Assembly: GCA_963678675.1 (NCBI GenBank)
Contig: OY783200.1
Location: 694,501-758,500, forward strand
Reading direction: 5' to 3'
Length of the DNA: 64,000 nt
Source: Xiphydria camelus
Lineage: Eukaryota; Arthropoda; Insecta; Hymenoptera; Xiphydriidae
Shown: in pieces, positions 42,324-55,081 of the stretch
Layout: every line of letters starts with the position of its first letter
How positions within the stretch are numbered: position 1 is the stretch's first letter
Made by a program: the position numbers and the translations under genes
The notes under the pieces: generated by a model
What the model was told of the DNA's origin: nothing
Databases searched by the model: none
What the model saw: the letters and a program-made list of their open reading frames with translations, nothing else

Positions 42324-44709
42324 TCAACGTTGAGCGTTGCTTGTTCTCTGTAGCTTCCATATCGTCAAAATATCTCTCGCCTTTTTCACCAATTTTACGA
42401 ATTTTTCCGTTCCCCTCACGTTCATCAGTTCCTCGAGTATCGAGGGTATTCTAGGTTTAAGAAGCGACTTGGACGACGGCTTGGGCGGAGCAACGATTTT
42501 TTCCTTCGAATTTTCCGACACCTTCACACTTTTGTACTCGCCGGTGCTGAACAGAAGTTCGTCGAGATCTCTCGGCGGGTCCGGCTTGGCGACTTCCGCG
42601 CTCAGCTGCAATATCGCCCGCGACTCCTCGGTCAACGCCGACTCCTCCGTCGCCGTGGTCAACTGCTCGAATAGCGCCAATCCGAGGAGCTTCGGCGTCG
42701 TGAGCAGATTCCCCTTTTCCCTCGCAAAATCGCTGTTCCATATGTTCCCCTGTCCGTCCCACATGGCGGTGACCATTCCCAGAATTCCCACCAGAAAGTA
42801 GTGGGAGCTCAGCTCGAGATCCCCGAGGTAATCCCTGTCAATTATCCTGGCCCAGTGGTGACTGTGCTGGAAGTCGGCCGCGTTATGGTACTCGTTGATC
42901 ATCTTGACCAATTTGTCCCACGATATTTTGGTGGGCGTCATGTAGGTCCATTCGACGATTTCGAGCCAATTGGTTCCGCTGAAATGACGGCAGACCTCTC
43001 GAAAGAGGGCGTACAGCTCTATTCCGTAGCCCGCCGTTTGGGCGAGGACCGCGGTTGAAAGGAAAGCCACGGTTGGCTTGTAGTCCCAAATCGTGACAGG
43101 AGCGCTCCTCATTTCTTTGACGAAGAGCGAAACGATCTTCGTGTATATAGCTGAAGTCGACTGCTCTCCCACCTTCAGATCTCGCTGCAGTATCTTCCTG
43201 CAGAGTTTTGAGCACGGGGAAAAGTTTTTCTCGCGATCCCATCCAGCCTGCGTGCACAAGTTCTTCCGGTACTTCTCGCTGAAGATGCATCCCATTTGGC
43301 AGGCATTCTTCACCGCCGCTCTGCAAAATGTGAGCGCCAGAAATCCCGTGAGTCTCAGCAGCCCGTGAATCGGTCTCGAGACTCCGCTGGTCGGATCCCA
43401 CTGGAGGATCAGTTTTTCCACGTCGTCGGAGAACTTTTTGGAATTTTCAGCGGAATTCGCCGAAGCGAACTTCGGAGTTTCCGGTGTCTTGGCGTTTCCT
43501 TTCTGCTTTGGGTGGGTGGAGAAAAAGGCACGCTCGTCGTCCGCGTAATCGGACGCGCACCAAATGGTGGTGAATTCCTCCTCGTAGTCCGCGGGAGGGA
43601 TCAGTGCTATCGGGCCGTAGAGGACGTCTTGAAGGGTCAGACCCTTCGCCAGTCGTCCCTCGAAATAGAGATTGTAAAATCGAATAAGACTCAGCTTTAT
43701 CATAGCCGGATCCTTGATGGACTTTGGGAAAAAGATATCCGCGTCTCTGGTCAGCAGTAAGTTGTCCGTCCATTTTTCTAAAAATGTAAACAAATTGGTT
43801 TAGCGTATAGTCGTAATAGCGTAAAAATATCTCTAGGAGAATATCGCACAATTTTTTACAGGTATTGCAAATATTGTTTCTACGTACAAATTTTGAAATT
43901 TAAAAAATGGGGGTAAAAATTAATGATACCAGAAATTAACAAGAGTAATGAGTTTTAAAATCGCTGTACCCATAGTTTACAAGTTCTGTGACTTCTGAAA
44001 AACTGATAACATCCCTCTCATGCTAAACCAATCATTACAATTTCTTTTAGTACTCCAATAGTCATCTATTTAGTAGAAAAATGATTTACTTCCAGTATTT
44101 TATTTTTCTAAATTGAAGTTTTGATCCTTCATTAAATTTATCTCCTAATCAGAAATTGATCATTGATTGATGTCAATCCTTAGTGAATTTCTAACTGGGC
44201 TGATATAACAGTTGAATAATTAAAAAAATATAGTTTTTATCTAACTTTACAAAGATGAATGAAGAATAATTTTCCCATGGTTCACTAAAATCTTAAATTC
44301 AACTGAAAAAGTTTGGACAAAAGTTTCTCCTGTACTGAAAAGAATTAGTTTTATCTGATCTAATGAGCCTTGAAATGTAGGATCAGGATGACTCACGCAC
44401 ACACACGCATAAATTTAGGGGCCATCCATATATTACGTAAGACGTTTGAAGGGGGGGGGGGGGAATATTTCTTACACTCTGTATGTAGATACAGTGTAAA
44501 CTTTATGTACAAGTATCTTATACTGGGGCGGAGAGAGAGGGGGGGGGGTCAAAAAGAGGCCAAAAACGTCTTACATAATATATGGATGGCCCCTTATTGT
44601 TTTCGCTGGTGAAAAAGCGAAATGATGACGTCATCGAAAAATAAACTCGTTCTCGCTTTGATGATAAGTAGTAATAGAGCTTACCCAATTGCTTCGTGTT
44701 AGCTGGCAT
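42324..44709 (-). CDS. Unrecognised protein, paralogue 2, two exons, 492 aa
   Basis: Same unrecognised family as 40346-41542. Exon 1 is 44709-44685 (MPANTKQL plus one base, donor GTAAGC); exon 2 is 43777-42324 (acceptor gtttacatttttag). The total is 1479 nt, 492 residues. This start is preferred because the spliced N-terminus lines up with paralogue 1, whereas an unspliced start inside the intron does not. Landmarks: FFPKSIKDP, YFEGRL, YGPIALIPPADY, DYADDERAFF, LQWDPTSGV, LLRLTGFLALTFCR, WARIIDRDYLGDL, HYFLVGIL. A low-complexity Ser/Lys/Pro-rich segment (about 410-455) leads into a basic helical tail. No signal peptide or membrane segment is evident. The intron carries a MITE with TTA duplications. 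Confidence 0.88.
44418..44593. mobile_element. MITE with ggggccatccat ends and TTA target duplication
   Basis: The termini ggggccatccatatattacg and its near complement (acataatatatggatggccc c) are flanked by tta on both sides (44415-44417 and 44594-44596). A 3-bp TTA duplication is typical of the PIF/Harbinger group. It sits in the intron of paralogue 2 and contains two G runs. Confidence 0.85.
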
Positions 44710-45302
44710 GTTTGATATTATTACGATAGTCTCAGGAAGACAGAACAATAATGGCTGTCGGCGCGAAGCCACGTCTTCACTTTTATCTCCGACGAAAGAA
44801 TTCTCCGCTCGTCGGCGGTTTTTCGTTTTCTGATCAGATATGATAGCGATGAACCTTCTTCGACCGTTCATGTAACTCGCTGCACACAAATGATATCTAT
44901 TCCTTTTGCTGATATTCTACTACACTCATTGCAACGTGCCGGGTGTCGATGAGCCATTCGTTGATGAGACAAGAAATCACTGGAGTCACCGCAATGCTAC
45001 CAATGCATCGCTTGAAGGCAGGTTGAGAATGTTTTGAATGAGAAATTTCCTACATTAATTACAACCATTTTCACCAACCTTTGAACGGACAGCGACCAAT
45101 GAATTAATTAAAGTTAGTCGTTGGTCTTTACTCGGTGCCAGCAGCACAGTACCTTCGGTGAACTTTTAGTCTTATTTCAACTAATTTATAAACTAATGGC
45201 GTCTTATTTAGGAAAAAGGAAATAATGAAGTAACGGTTTGTGAATGCGATTCTGGGGACTTCTTTTATCTTGTGCAGATGCAGATAGGACAAGGTATATT
45301 TA
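44710..45302. other. 5' flank of paralogue 2, no gene seen
   Basis: It should hold the promoter and leader of paralogue 2. No TATA box or clear initiator was recognised. Confidence 0.4.
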
Positions 45303-45429
45303 GGGCCAGTTTCACAACTCGGGCTTATCTGGATAAACTCGGTTTAAATCCTCGTTCTCGGACGCTCATTGGTTGAACGGATGACTTAAGCTCCGTTTAA
45401 GAGTCAAGCACGAGTTGTGGAACTGACCC
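45303..45429. mobile_element. MITE with gggccagtttcac ends and TTA target duplication
   Basis: Inverted ends gggccagtttcacaactcgg and cacgagttgtggaactgacc c are flanked by tta at 45300-45302 and 45430-45432. It is 127 bp without coding content and probably PIF/Harbinger-like. Confidence 0.85.
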
Positions 45430-45910
45430 TTATTATTTCAAAATAAACTAGACCAGCCAATAATTATGAGTGGCCGATAAACTTTAATGGTTTTATTCGA
45501 TTTATGATATTATAATTAATTATTCTCAGGATCGCAATTACACGTAAATGTATTGTTAATGCCTTTTTTGAATATTGGTTCGAACACATGTTGTCTTAAA
45601 TACTGGCTTCGCTCGTTTCAAATTTGGGGTTGGATGAATTCGAGGCACTCAAAACCCTCAAAACGAACGATGCGTTCCATCGAGCGCGCCACCTAACGGA
45701 CTTTAATAAAGACTCGTATTTACGCTTAATTCGTGAAACTTTGGCGCCACAATCGCTGATTCCATCTAGTGTGATTGGCGCTCGAGTTTAAAAAAAAAGT
45801 GTCATCGTCTCTAGCGTCAAATCAATCAGATTAAAAACTTGAGAACGAACGAATCTGGCTCCTTCTGGATCAACTTGACAAATAATTAGACGCCCCATCG
45901 ATAGCTGTGA

Positions 45911-48164
45911 TCAGTGTCTGTATATTCCGGGGCAATTTCTGCGATCAATGGCTTCCCCGACGAACTTCGTGAGTTGAAGGAAATCGTCATTCAGGCTGCG
46001 AGGTCTAAGGTCTACAAGCCTTGGTATGAACATGATGCCCATCATAAGGACCATGGCTAGAGCGATGAAGCTGCTCATGGTAGTGAAGAGTGGATTAGAC
46101 ATCTGCTTCTTGGATTCTACCGCAGGAGGTGCTGATTCATTCGGTTTGGCATCGAGCTGGAAACAAAGATAAGAAATAAAGGAGTCAACTCTCTTTGATT
46201 TCCCTGTGAAGTCACCATGTTTTTTCCTAGATTTTCCAAGTCCTCTCATTCCGAAATGAGGAACACTTCATTTATAAATGATGGTGTTTCTCATAAAGAA
46301 GACTTTCGAAATATTACATACAGTCTTAGCTTTTTAGAAATATTTCTTTAAATAATTTTTGTTTTAAGTCAAGACATATTGAGATAAGTTACTCGTTAGT
46401 GGGGCACTGCTTACGATTTTATCGTAATCCTGGCTATAGCGGAGTCCACCCGCAAAGGATTTTAAGGGGTAGAAATAATAGTAGTAGCCCTGGTGTCCCG
46501 CGGGTAATTGCAAGTGCGTCCCCATTGGTCGGGGATTTCTCGCGGGGGAAGGATTGTTCGTCAGGGTTTCCAGACTGGTTACTTGTCCTCTCTCGAGCGC
46601 GATCTTGTAAAGGGCTGCCAATTCAGCTTCCGTGAAGTCCAAAGGTTCCGGTTGGCGTACAGTTGTGTACATAGCTGAGACGGCTTGCGGTACAGGTACC
46701 TGCAATGACGTTGAAATGAAATAGAACTATTGATTATGAAACAAAATTAGTTGAAATGGGCTCTCTTTCAATGAACTCAGTTATGCATTATCTATTGGTA
46801 CGAACAATCGTAAGGAATTATTTTTAAACTAAAGGAGTCCTAAGAGAATTCTTTGGGATTTTTTTTTGACGATCAAAATTGTGCAGCTAATCATTACCTC
46901 CGGTGTATTTTTTGCTGATTTCAAAAATCGTAGTCATTAGGGCAATAACTCGCAGAAAATATGAGAATCATTTTTTTGAGAAACATTTTTTTGGACACAA
47001 ATATTTTATGTTTCATATTTTACGTTATCTGAGATATCGATTCTAGGGATTTCGGCTTTTCGCACAATATTAAATCGAATCTCTCCTCATACGCAATATG
47101 AGATCTAAAAAAAGAATTAGTCATCTCAGATTGAGATCTAAAAAATAATTCTGGAATTTTACTTTCGAATTTCACCAGATACCGTGAATAAAAAGGAAAC
47201 GCGAACGCAAGTGCGAGTGCGAGTGAAATATAGCCTCTCTACGGAGAATAACTAAATTTAGGCTATGAAGGTCACTGGGTCACTGTATCGCCTGTAATAA
47301 ACCGCTCTGTCCGGTTTTTCCCGTCTTCCAATTTGGCATTCAACTTCTCTCGAGCCGAGCGCTTTTGCTGCGGCGACCATCTCTCATTATTGCGCAGAGA
47401 AAGATATTTATGATGATGTCTACATTAAAATAATCCGCAGCGTGACCACTTATTGTACTTTTTCTATCTACCGGGTGTTCGCGAATTTACTCCAAGACTG
47501 GGCGTGAATCCTGTCGAATGCGCGGACCAACAGCGAATCAGCGAGTCCCTCAGCTCGCCCCTCCCCATACTCGATGGTTCGTTAACCGATGCGGTAACGG
47601 AATTCATCCGATCTGCTATTGGTTCGGCAATCCACGCCCAGTCTCGCGGTAAAATTTCAAACGCCCGGCAAATTATATCGTTGACCAAATAGACTGAATA
47701 AACTATTATTGATTTTCTGGTATCCAGCCATATTTTGGTTATTCGAAAATCAAATTTTCTTCGGTACAATTTTTTCTTACCTTATAATGTTTCGGAGCCG
47801 AGTCCACGTAAGTCTGATCATCGATAAGGACGTCACTCGAGGTTGGCTGGAACCTATCAGTGGCGTAATATTTTTGACAATTCGCGAGTTGTGCGTTCTG
47901 TCCCGCGCACAAATACTGATTTTGGTCCACGTGGTAATGGTCGTCGTCGACCGCACTAGCGCCACTGATTTCCGGTTTTTTGTAATTTGCAATTGGACGA
48001 TCGACGGTCGTCGTCGTCGATTTATACAACTCGTTGAGTTGGTTAACGACATTTTCTAAATATTCCGCACTTGACTCCGAACTGGTAATTTGACCACTCG
48101 TCCAACCGGCACAAATCGTCATCCAAGTGACGATGAGCCAAAGAACTGTCGAAGCGATGAGCAT
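45911..48164 (-). CDS. Unrecognised membrane protein with signal peptide, 3 exons, 304 aa
   Basis: Exons 48164-47781, 46699-46415 and 46156-45911 have GT-AG borders, phase 0 throughout, and sum to 915 nt. I do not recognise the family. Residues 1-25 are a signal peptide (LIASTVLWLIVTW core). An acidic, Ser/Thr-rich ectodomain follows with a Cys pair in YLCAGQ...NCQKYY (about 90-108) and, in exon 2, the helical EPLDFTEAELAALYKIALE and a Tyr run (YYYYFYP). A second hydrophobic segment (SSFIALAMVLMMGIMFI, about 251-267) suggests a single-pass type I protein with a short cytoplasmic tail ending RRNCPGIYRH. It is probably an insect-specific secretory or plasma membrane protein. An ATTAAA about 205 bp past the stop may end the transcript. 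Confidence 0.85.
47471..47668. mobile_element. MITE with ccgggtgttcgcgaattta ends, in intron 1 of the membrane protein gene
   Basis: The left end ccgggtgttcgcgaatttac (with agactgggcgtgaat) mirrors the right end atccacgcccagtct...caaacgcccgg. Reading frames on both strands come from its high GC content and are not genes. Confidence 0.7.
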
Positions 48165-50575
48165 TTTTTTATGGCAGAATCCAAGTTCAAATCATCCAAT
48201 GAGAAATCTCGAGGCGCGATTTTTAATTTTAATGTCTGGCTACTGGATATTTCGATTTTCGATTTAAATGTATTATAAATCGCATTGAAATTATATCGAT
48301 CATTTAATTGCGATTAGAACATCGTAACGAATGCCACTGGGATGCATTAAATGCATGAAGAATCTTAAATGATGAGTCAAAAAAGTACGTATCATCTTGT
48401 TACAAAACTACGCAATTTCGTATGACGTAAATTTCCTAAAAGTGTTTTTAGGACTGATATATAGCCATTATAACGTCCTACAGACATTCTAGGGATGTCT
48501 TTACATATTTTATAATTTTAATTTGAATTTTCCGGTCGATTCTCGATGCGAAGTCTTCGAGTCGATTTTTTATCATTCTGGACTATTCGGGAACTTTGCA
48601 CTACTCGAACCACAGCACTTATTTAATTTTTATGTGAATATTACACGATCGTTTTCGTGACGCGCCAGAAAATAATATTCGAATTGCGTTTTAATTTACG
48701 TAACCACGCGTTTTTTATATTTATCTGACGCAAAGATCCCACGTTTTCTCCACGCGTTTCGAGTAATTACTTGTTACTCTCGCGGTGATGCGCGCGCGAA
48801 TGCCAAAGTGCTCCGAGAGTACTGCAATAGCGTGTGATGCGATCCGCTTCGCTAGAGAGCGGTATCTCCCACTTTAAAGGGGTTGATGATCGTTACGGAA
48901 AGAAAAAGAGGAAATGGATCTTCGGGGTATTGCACCGGGCGACTGGTCTCTCAGGCGTGTATAGGTATTTACCACGCACGCACATGTATGTACGCCTGTA
49001 TTGCTATTGGGTCATTCTGTGTATGAGGTATTCCATGTCAACTCGATCCCTGGAAAAAAATTCGTTCGGATTTTAATGAAATTAAAATATACGTTTAATA
49101 TCCGAAAAAAGTTCGAATTCGATTATTTGCCTTAAGGGGTCTGCAGCTCTATTTGATTACTCTCTAAGTCTTCTCATTCCCAAAATAAAGAATGTTTCAC
49201 TTATAATAAACTATGGTTTTTCCCACACTGGAGACCCTCGAATTGTTACACAAGGTTTTATAATTTTTTAGAAATATTGTTTTGATTAATTTTGCGACTT
49301 AAAGAAGTTATGACAATTTCAAGTCTGAGAATGAATGCTCATGCACGAGTATTTTTAATGATTCGTATCTCTCCGAAAGGAATAATGGTAAGAGGAACGA
49401 GTTTCGGAATAAAATTCTTCGGAAAGAGTAGATCTTCCTGGGAACATTTTTATTTTGCAAAAAAATAGCTCCTTTAAACGAGTAATTTGGCGGTAAAATT
49501 TTATTTTCAATAAATCTAAGAGATTTGTGCTTTTTGAACACTCGAAAAAAATAGGATTGAGCTCCTTGGTCTTTTTCTTAAGGATACGTTGTTTCCAAAA
49601 ATGTCCAATTCATATAGATATCTTATTGAGAAATTAAAAAAGAGCGCAAAGCGGCTACTTGTAAAAATTCGATTTCTTGAAATACCGTATTCTCTTTTGA
49701 ACAAAAATTCAAAGAATTTAATTACGCTTTCCGAATTTTGAAAGTCAATCAAGTAGAATTATTGAAAATAAAACTTTATTGCCAAATTTATCGATTAAAG
49801 AAATTGTTTCTCGCAGAATGCGACATTTTTTTAGGCAGTAGAATTCTTTTTGAAGAAAATGACTGAGGCTTATTCCTTTTACGGTTAGTATTTCCGGAGA
49901 TATGAATCAATGAGAGTACGCGAAGATTATTGTGACTTTTCTAAACCGTAATATTTAGGGAAATTATCAATAAATTAAAAATAAGGTATCATTATATCAA
50001 TTTAAGAAAGAATTCCTAAAGATATTCCTAATTTTCGAAAAAATTTAAATTTTTTAAATATATCAGCTGATTACTTTTTCGATATATTGTTTATATTCAA
50101 TTCGAAAAATTCTAAATTTATCAGAGGAACTTTAAAATAAATATCTGTAGAAATAATTCAAGATCACGGCCTCTGAACGCAATCTATTAATAAATTCTGA
50201 CTTTTTTCTATCATCGTGGTAATAGTACAAGCATAGCACATCTATTAGTAATATATTCGTTACATGGTATCTTTCACTTGTTGATTTGAAACATGAAAGT
50301 AGTCTGTCAATTAGACCGACGAAACAAAGTTAAAACGGTTTTTTTGGAACGTATGACTGCACGCGCAGGTGCTGTTAACTGGTGAAACATACATATGTAT
50401 AATCTCGACCTCGATACGCACGATTCACCCGTTTAAAGCTATCGATGAAGATGCTCGGCCGACCGTAATATATTTGCTACATAATCCGTAGTGCATAATA
50501 TATGGACTGCATAATTATATAACGTCATCATCTTCAGCTAATGAAAGCTAATGAAAACACTATCTGGTTCACATT
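48165..50575. other. Long AT-rich intergenic stretch, no gene seen
   Basis: 48780-49070 is GC-richer and may hold the 5' flank of the membrane protein gene or an unseen leader. Frames at 49.3-49.75 kb are AT-biased and lack any domain. Confidence 0.4.
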
Positions 50576-50767
50576 CACTGAGAAAAAAAAAGATTAAAAA
50601 TTATTCTGTTAGAAGGATAATCTGAGTACGAAAGGTAAACTAGATCAAAAATTATTCCAAAGAAGGTTAAATTTTAAACCCTGGAAGGATAATTTTTGAT
50701 TTATTTTACCTTTCGTACTCGGATTATCCTTCTAACAGGATAATTTTTAATCTTTTTTTTCTCAGTG
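50576..50767. mobile_element. Foldback element, family H
   Basis: Arms of about 65-70 bp (cactgagaaaaaaaaagatt ... aatcttttttttctcagtg, with gttagaaggataatctgagt and ctcggattatccttctaac) mirror closely around a centre of about 55 bp. No coding content. Confidence 0.82.
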
Positions 50768-53041
50768 TTCACCGAAAGTTGAGTAACTTTTCTGTGAAAC
50801 GGCCACGTTGGTGGAATTCCAGTATAGTTACAGTAATATTACGTTTTTTTTCCCACCGAAAGATCACTACAATTTACATTTACTTTGTGCAAATTTTAAG
50901 GTAATATTTGACAATGAATTTCGGTGAAACGTCTGTAATTTTGTAGTAAAAGTTGGACGTCACATTCACTCCAATGAAGTTCAATCCGTTTCCTTTTTTT
51001 CTTTAATTATTTCAACAACATGTCATAGCAAATATACATTATTTAAAAATATGTTCCACGTGGGACTAGACGAAATGAAGAAAATTAAAGGAAGTACAAA
51101 AGAAAATAGAAATGCAAGATCTAGCTTAAAGTGGTAAAAGTTACGACAGATTATACATGGATGTATTTGCAAGAGACTAATGAGATATAATGAAAGTGAT
51201 TAACTGATTATTGATTAACGGACCGGATAATCTATGCAGGATTCGATTAACTGGATACGAACAGGAAAAACGAGCACCGACGTTACTGCAACAGGTTGCT
51301 TCTTACATGTGCCGTTAGTCGTCATCGTGAGCGATTTAAAAATAAATGATCGGTAAAGGGGATCGTACAGCGAAACATATCACGTCGTTTGAATCGTTTT
51401 TTAAAATAATTTTAAAAAAGTTCATTCCTCTTCGAGAATCTTTTGAGGGAATTTCGACATAACTGTGTTGCCTCTAGAAAAAATGTTCGTTACAATCTAA
51501 TAGAAATTCTATATATCGTATCCTCTCAGGACGTAAAAATCGTACGTTTTGGGAATCTGTCAGCTCCTATCACGGATTTAGTAAATACTATTTTTTAGTT
51601 AGAAATTCCGATTAAATTCCTATCGCATTTTAATGAAGCTTCATCATTCTGAGCAGTCCATCCGTTCTTCTTCGTATTTTCTGACTCGAAATGAAATTAA
51701 TTTTATTGAATTTTGTCGTATTTAATTCCATTGGTCCCTGCCGGGAACGATCGTGATTATTTCCCATTCCCCTAACGTTGCCTGTTCTCATTTGTGTGCT
51801 TTAAGATAGTGTTTTAAGAATTGATAATCGGGTCCCGTATCGGCTAAAATATATGCTACGGTCTGAAATTTATTTCTATCTGATTATATGTTCATACGTA
51901 CAAATGATTTACGATCGTATATGATCACGTTAGAACATATTATAAATGTTGGATCTGATTATAGTGCGACCGTTGAAGCGAGAGAGGATATAAAATAGTT
52001 AGGAAATTACGGAGACTATGTTCCGCCTCGGTTGGCCTTCTGCACGCACTACCAATCATGGTAGGTATGGGTCAACTGAAGTGGGACATAGTTCCCGCCA
52101 ATAATTACCTCACGACATAAATCTTGAAGACATTTTTCGGAAACTATATTATGGATGTTCGAGCAATCTTCACGGTGCCAGTTCATAGGTATTATTGATA
52201 ATATAATTTTGCATGCGTATATTTCTCGAAGAGGAGAATATATATGTATAATACATATACATCTGAATATTACCCCAGTAGCATATTATACATGTGCAGA
52301 TAAACCAAAAGATCTCTTTCGATAAATTTGTCCAATAAAAATATAAAAATATTATGCAAGTTTCCGCACTTCATTACCCGCATGCTATATTCTTGTATAA
52401 TTGATGTCGATTTACAGCTATCTGTTCTGTAACTTTGTCTGCAAAAAGTAGTTTTTGGGCAGATTTCTCTACTGGGATAAATATAAGAATTCAAATTTAT
52501 CTACTTTCCCTTAAAACTATACATGATTCGGCGCGAAATAAAATCACAGGTTGATGTTCTTAACTCGTGAATCAAGCACCGTATCAGGAACACTAATTTT
52601 GTATATAGGAGATATGAGATAACTAGTTTCTGCGACTTTTGAACGTTCCCTTTACTCGAGACGTTTGATAAGTGGAGCAAGAGGAACGTCCGTTTTTCGA
52701 TCACGCTTGCGGAAACTTATGTATGACTGTAATTTATACGATTTCGATGAACATGACGCATGAGTGATCGTAATCCCCTTTCATAAACTTTATACAGTTA
52801 TGCGTAAATATCAAATTTATGTTAATGTTATTATGTTATTAGGGGTTATTTATGTTTATGTTAATTAATTCTTAGAACGTGTAGACAAATTCAAAGGCGT
52901 TTCTTTTCTCGTTCAAAAAACGCCTTTGGACGCCACAAATCTCGAAAAAAAAAGAAGAAAAACCCGTTTTTACGAGCTTCTTTATCAGAATTGTCAACTT
53001 CGTAGAAATGTAATAATAAAAAACAAGAAGAAATATACAAA
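50768..53041. other. AT-rich intergenic stretch, no gene seen
   Basis: 51855-51965 is a degenerate family A fragment (tttctatctgattatatg ... gttggatctgattatag). Minus-strand frames at 52.3-52.7 kb are short and AT-rich without a recognisable product. Confidence 0.4.
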
Positions 53042-53051
53042 TTTATTTATT
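53042..53051 (-). terminator. Polyadenylation signals of the C9orf85 homologue
   Basis: Two overlapping AATAAA motifs on the minus strand lie about 12-20 nt after the stop codon, giving an unusually short 3' untranslated region. Confidence 0.55.
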
Positions 53052-53063
53052 CATCCATCTTGA

Positions 53064-53588
53064 CTAATCTACCGACGAAAAATCGCTTTCGTCTTCGTCC
53101 TCGCTACAATCGCCATTCTCTAAATCATCAACGGCATTTTGCTTATCCTCGATTTTCAGTAAATCAATCTTAGACGTTAACTTATTCGGAATTCGGAAAT
53201 CGTTGGTCCCGCTTCTCGGAACGTTTTCTCGTGTCTTCTCATCTTGATCCTTCAACGATGATTCTTCCACGGGCGCAATATATTCGTTGTCGCATTTGGG
53301 ACACGCTTTTCGCTGTTTCGCGCATTCTTCGCACATTATGTGATACGCGCGCTTTACGGTCTTTTGGTTGCATTTGGTGCATTTTGACGGAGCCTTGAGG
53401 GGTTTGTACTTCTTATATTTGATTTTCCATTCCAGTATCTTTGTACAACGTTCACATACGCCCACTATCTGAATGCTGTTAAGCATTTTAGTCTTTAGAC
53501 TCGTGTCGTGGAGATCATTCTTGAATGCATGATGGTTTTGATACTTCTGAGGCCTGGTTCGCTTTGTATTTCCCTTTTGAGAGCTCAT
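53064..53588 (-). CDS. C9orf85 homologue (DUF2039 family), 174 aa
   Basis: The N-terminus MSSQKGNTKRTRPQKYQN and the order of motifs match the C9orf85/DUF2039 family, conserved across animals and of unknown molecular role. Four CxxC pairs (C45/C48, C70/C73, C86/C89, C96/C99) should bind zinc; KYKKYKPLKAPSKCTKCNQK and YHIMCEECA are family hallmarks. The C-terminal half is acidic and poorly conserved in the family. The ATG is preceded by tttttcag, so the coding exon starts at or just before the ATG and a non-coding 5' exon lies upstream. Probably nuclear or cytosolic; no signal peptide. Confidence 0.95.
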   Translation of the reverse strand: MSSQKGNTKRTRPQKYQNHHAFKNDLHDTSLKTKMLNSIQIVGVCERCTKILEWKIKYKKYKPLKAPSKCTKCNQKTVKRAYHIMCEECAKQRKACPKCDNEYIAPVEESSLKDQDEKTRENVPRSGTNDFRIPNKLTSKIDLLKIEDKQNAVDDLENGDCSEDEDESDFSSVD

Positions 53589-55081
53589 TATGTTCTGAAA
53601 AAGAGAACGAGCACTGTAGAAGATACAAGTAGTAAGGCTAATATTTTAATGCTATAATAAATAAACATAATAACTACATATAATATACTTATCATATTGA
53701 TGTAAACATAACACAATTAAAGAAATAGCAAATTCTCTAATTTATAAGTTACACAATTTTTCTATTATAAGAGGAAGGTTTTTACATATTTTTTCTTACT
53801 TATACAATTGACATACACACATTTACAAGTTAACTGTGAAGATTAGTTAATGCATATGTTGAATAATTTAATATTATGTAAAAAAGGAGACTTCCAATTG
53901 TAATAAAAAATTGTGCAACTTGTAAATATTTATATAAACACGATTACAAAATTTGGCATTCGTTTGATGATTATTATTGTTCTTGTTGTTCATTAGTTGA
54001 AAAATTCATTTTATTGGGGCGAAACTGCTCTACAAACGTAAATATTGGGTTGTCCGTAAAATTCGTGCAGACCTGTCCTTGCGCCACCTGCCAAAAATCG
54101 GCACGAACTTTCCGGACAACCCAATATAACCTTCAAACTGAAAGATTGACGAAATATCTTGAAGCAAAACGTGGATTCCTACCATCTCGTCAAATTTTCT
54201 TAACGATTCGCAAATATTTAACAACTGCCTTACATTTTATCCCAATCGATTGCGCGTATTTGTACAAGCAGTCGATCAGCTGCTCGTGTGCGTAACTTGC
54301 GTCCACGTGGTCACCTCAATGCCACCAACTAGCAACAGCTAGCCATAGTTAACCGCGGCTGAAACTGTTGTGACTAGTAGTTGTGACGCGGACGTGACTG
54401 AAAAGTTGTGCGTGGATAACTTTTCCTTGTTATTGGAGTAGTAAATACGAGTAGACTGACGAGAAAAAAAAAGAAACTAGACGTGGTGTCCCACCAACTT
54501 TCGTAGGAAATAGCGCGAAAGTTTCCAGTTTATTCCGCGGTGCAGAAAATTCAGAATGAGGGGTACACGTCAGAAGATGGTTTGAGCGCGGGTTCGTATA
54601 ATGTGAAAATAATCTATTTTTAATCGACATGGATAGCGGCAAGACACGCGAGTTTCGCGATTCCTCTTCTGAATCGCGATTTTAGGTTAAGCGTGGGGCA
54701 AGTTCGACTGAAATTTATTAAGTGCAAAAAAGTGCAAATTTCATTTTTGTGCCATTCGCTCCTGACGTTTTTTTGTACATTTCTTCACATATTTTGATAT
54801 GCTCTGAGATAAAATCATAAAAATATTCGAAACAACATATGTTGAACATCACCTTCGATTATAATCATTTAATTTATCGAAGGCTTTTTGAATTTTCTGA
54901 AACTTATTCGAACCCCACCATATTTTTTGGTATAACTTTGGAAATAATTAGATTGTTTATATTAAACATTGCTCGCGTCGACTGAATTTTTCGATTATAT
55001 CAGCTTCTCAGAATGAAGATCACTTGACGGCGAAGAGCAAACTTTAAAGTCCACAGAAAATCACTCAACATTGCATTCAAT
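53589..55081. other. Shared upstream region of the C9orf85 homologue and BET1
   Basis: The two genes are head to head. A GC-richer part at about 54280-54420 (cgtgtgcgtaacttgcgtcc, gttaaccgcggctg) is the likeliest promoter for one or both. A small mariner-type element lies just left of it. Confidence 0.4.
54045..54124. mobile_element. 80-bp mariner-type MITE
   Basis: The ends ttgggttgtccgtaaaattc and gaactttccggacaacccaa are inverted and flanked by TA on both sides (54043-54044 and 54125-54126), as for Tc1/mariner elements. It is too short to code for anything. Confidence 0.85.

Noticed and set aside
40448..43760. Plus-strand frames of 80-154 codons opposite the two paralogues
   Set aside because: Antisense shadows of well-formed minus-strand genes with shared ordered motifs.
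47464..47769. 101-codon minus-strand frame in the membrane-protein intron
   Set aside because: It coincides with a GC-rich MITE whose ends are inverted repeats.
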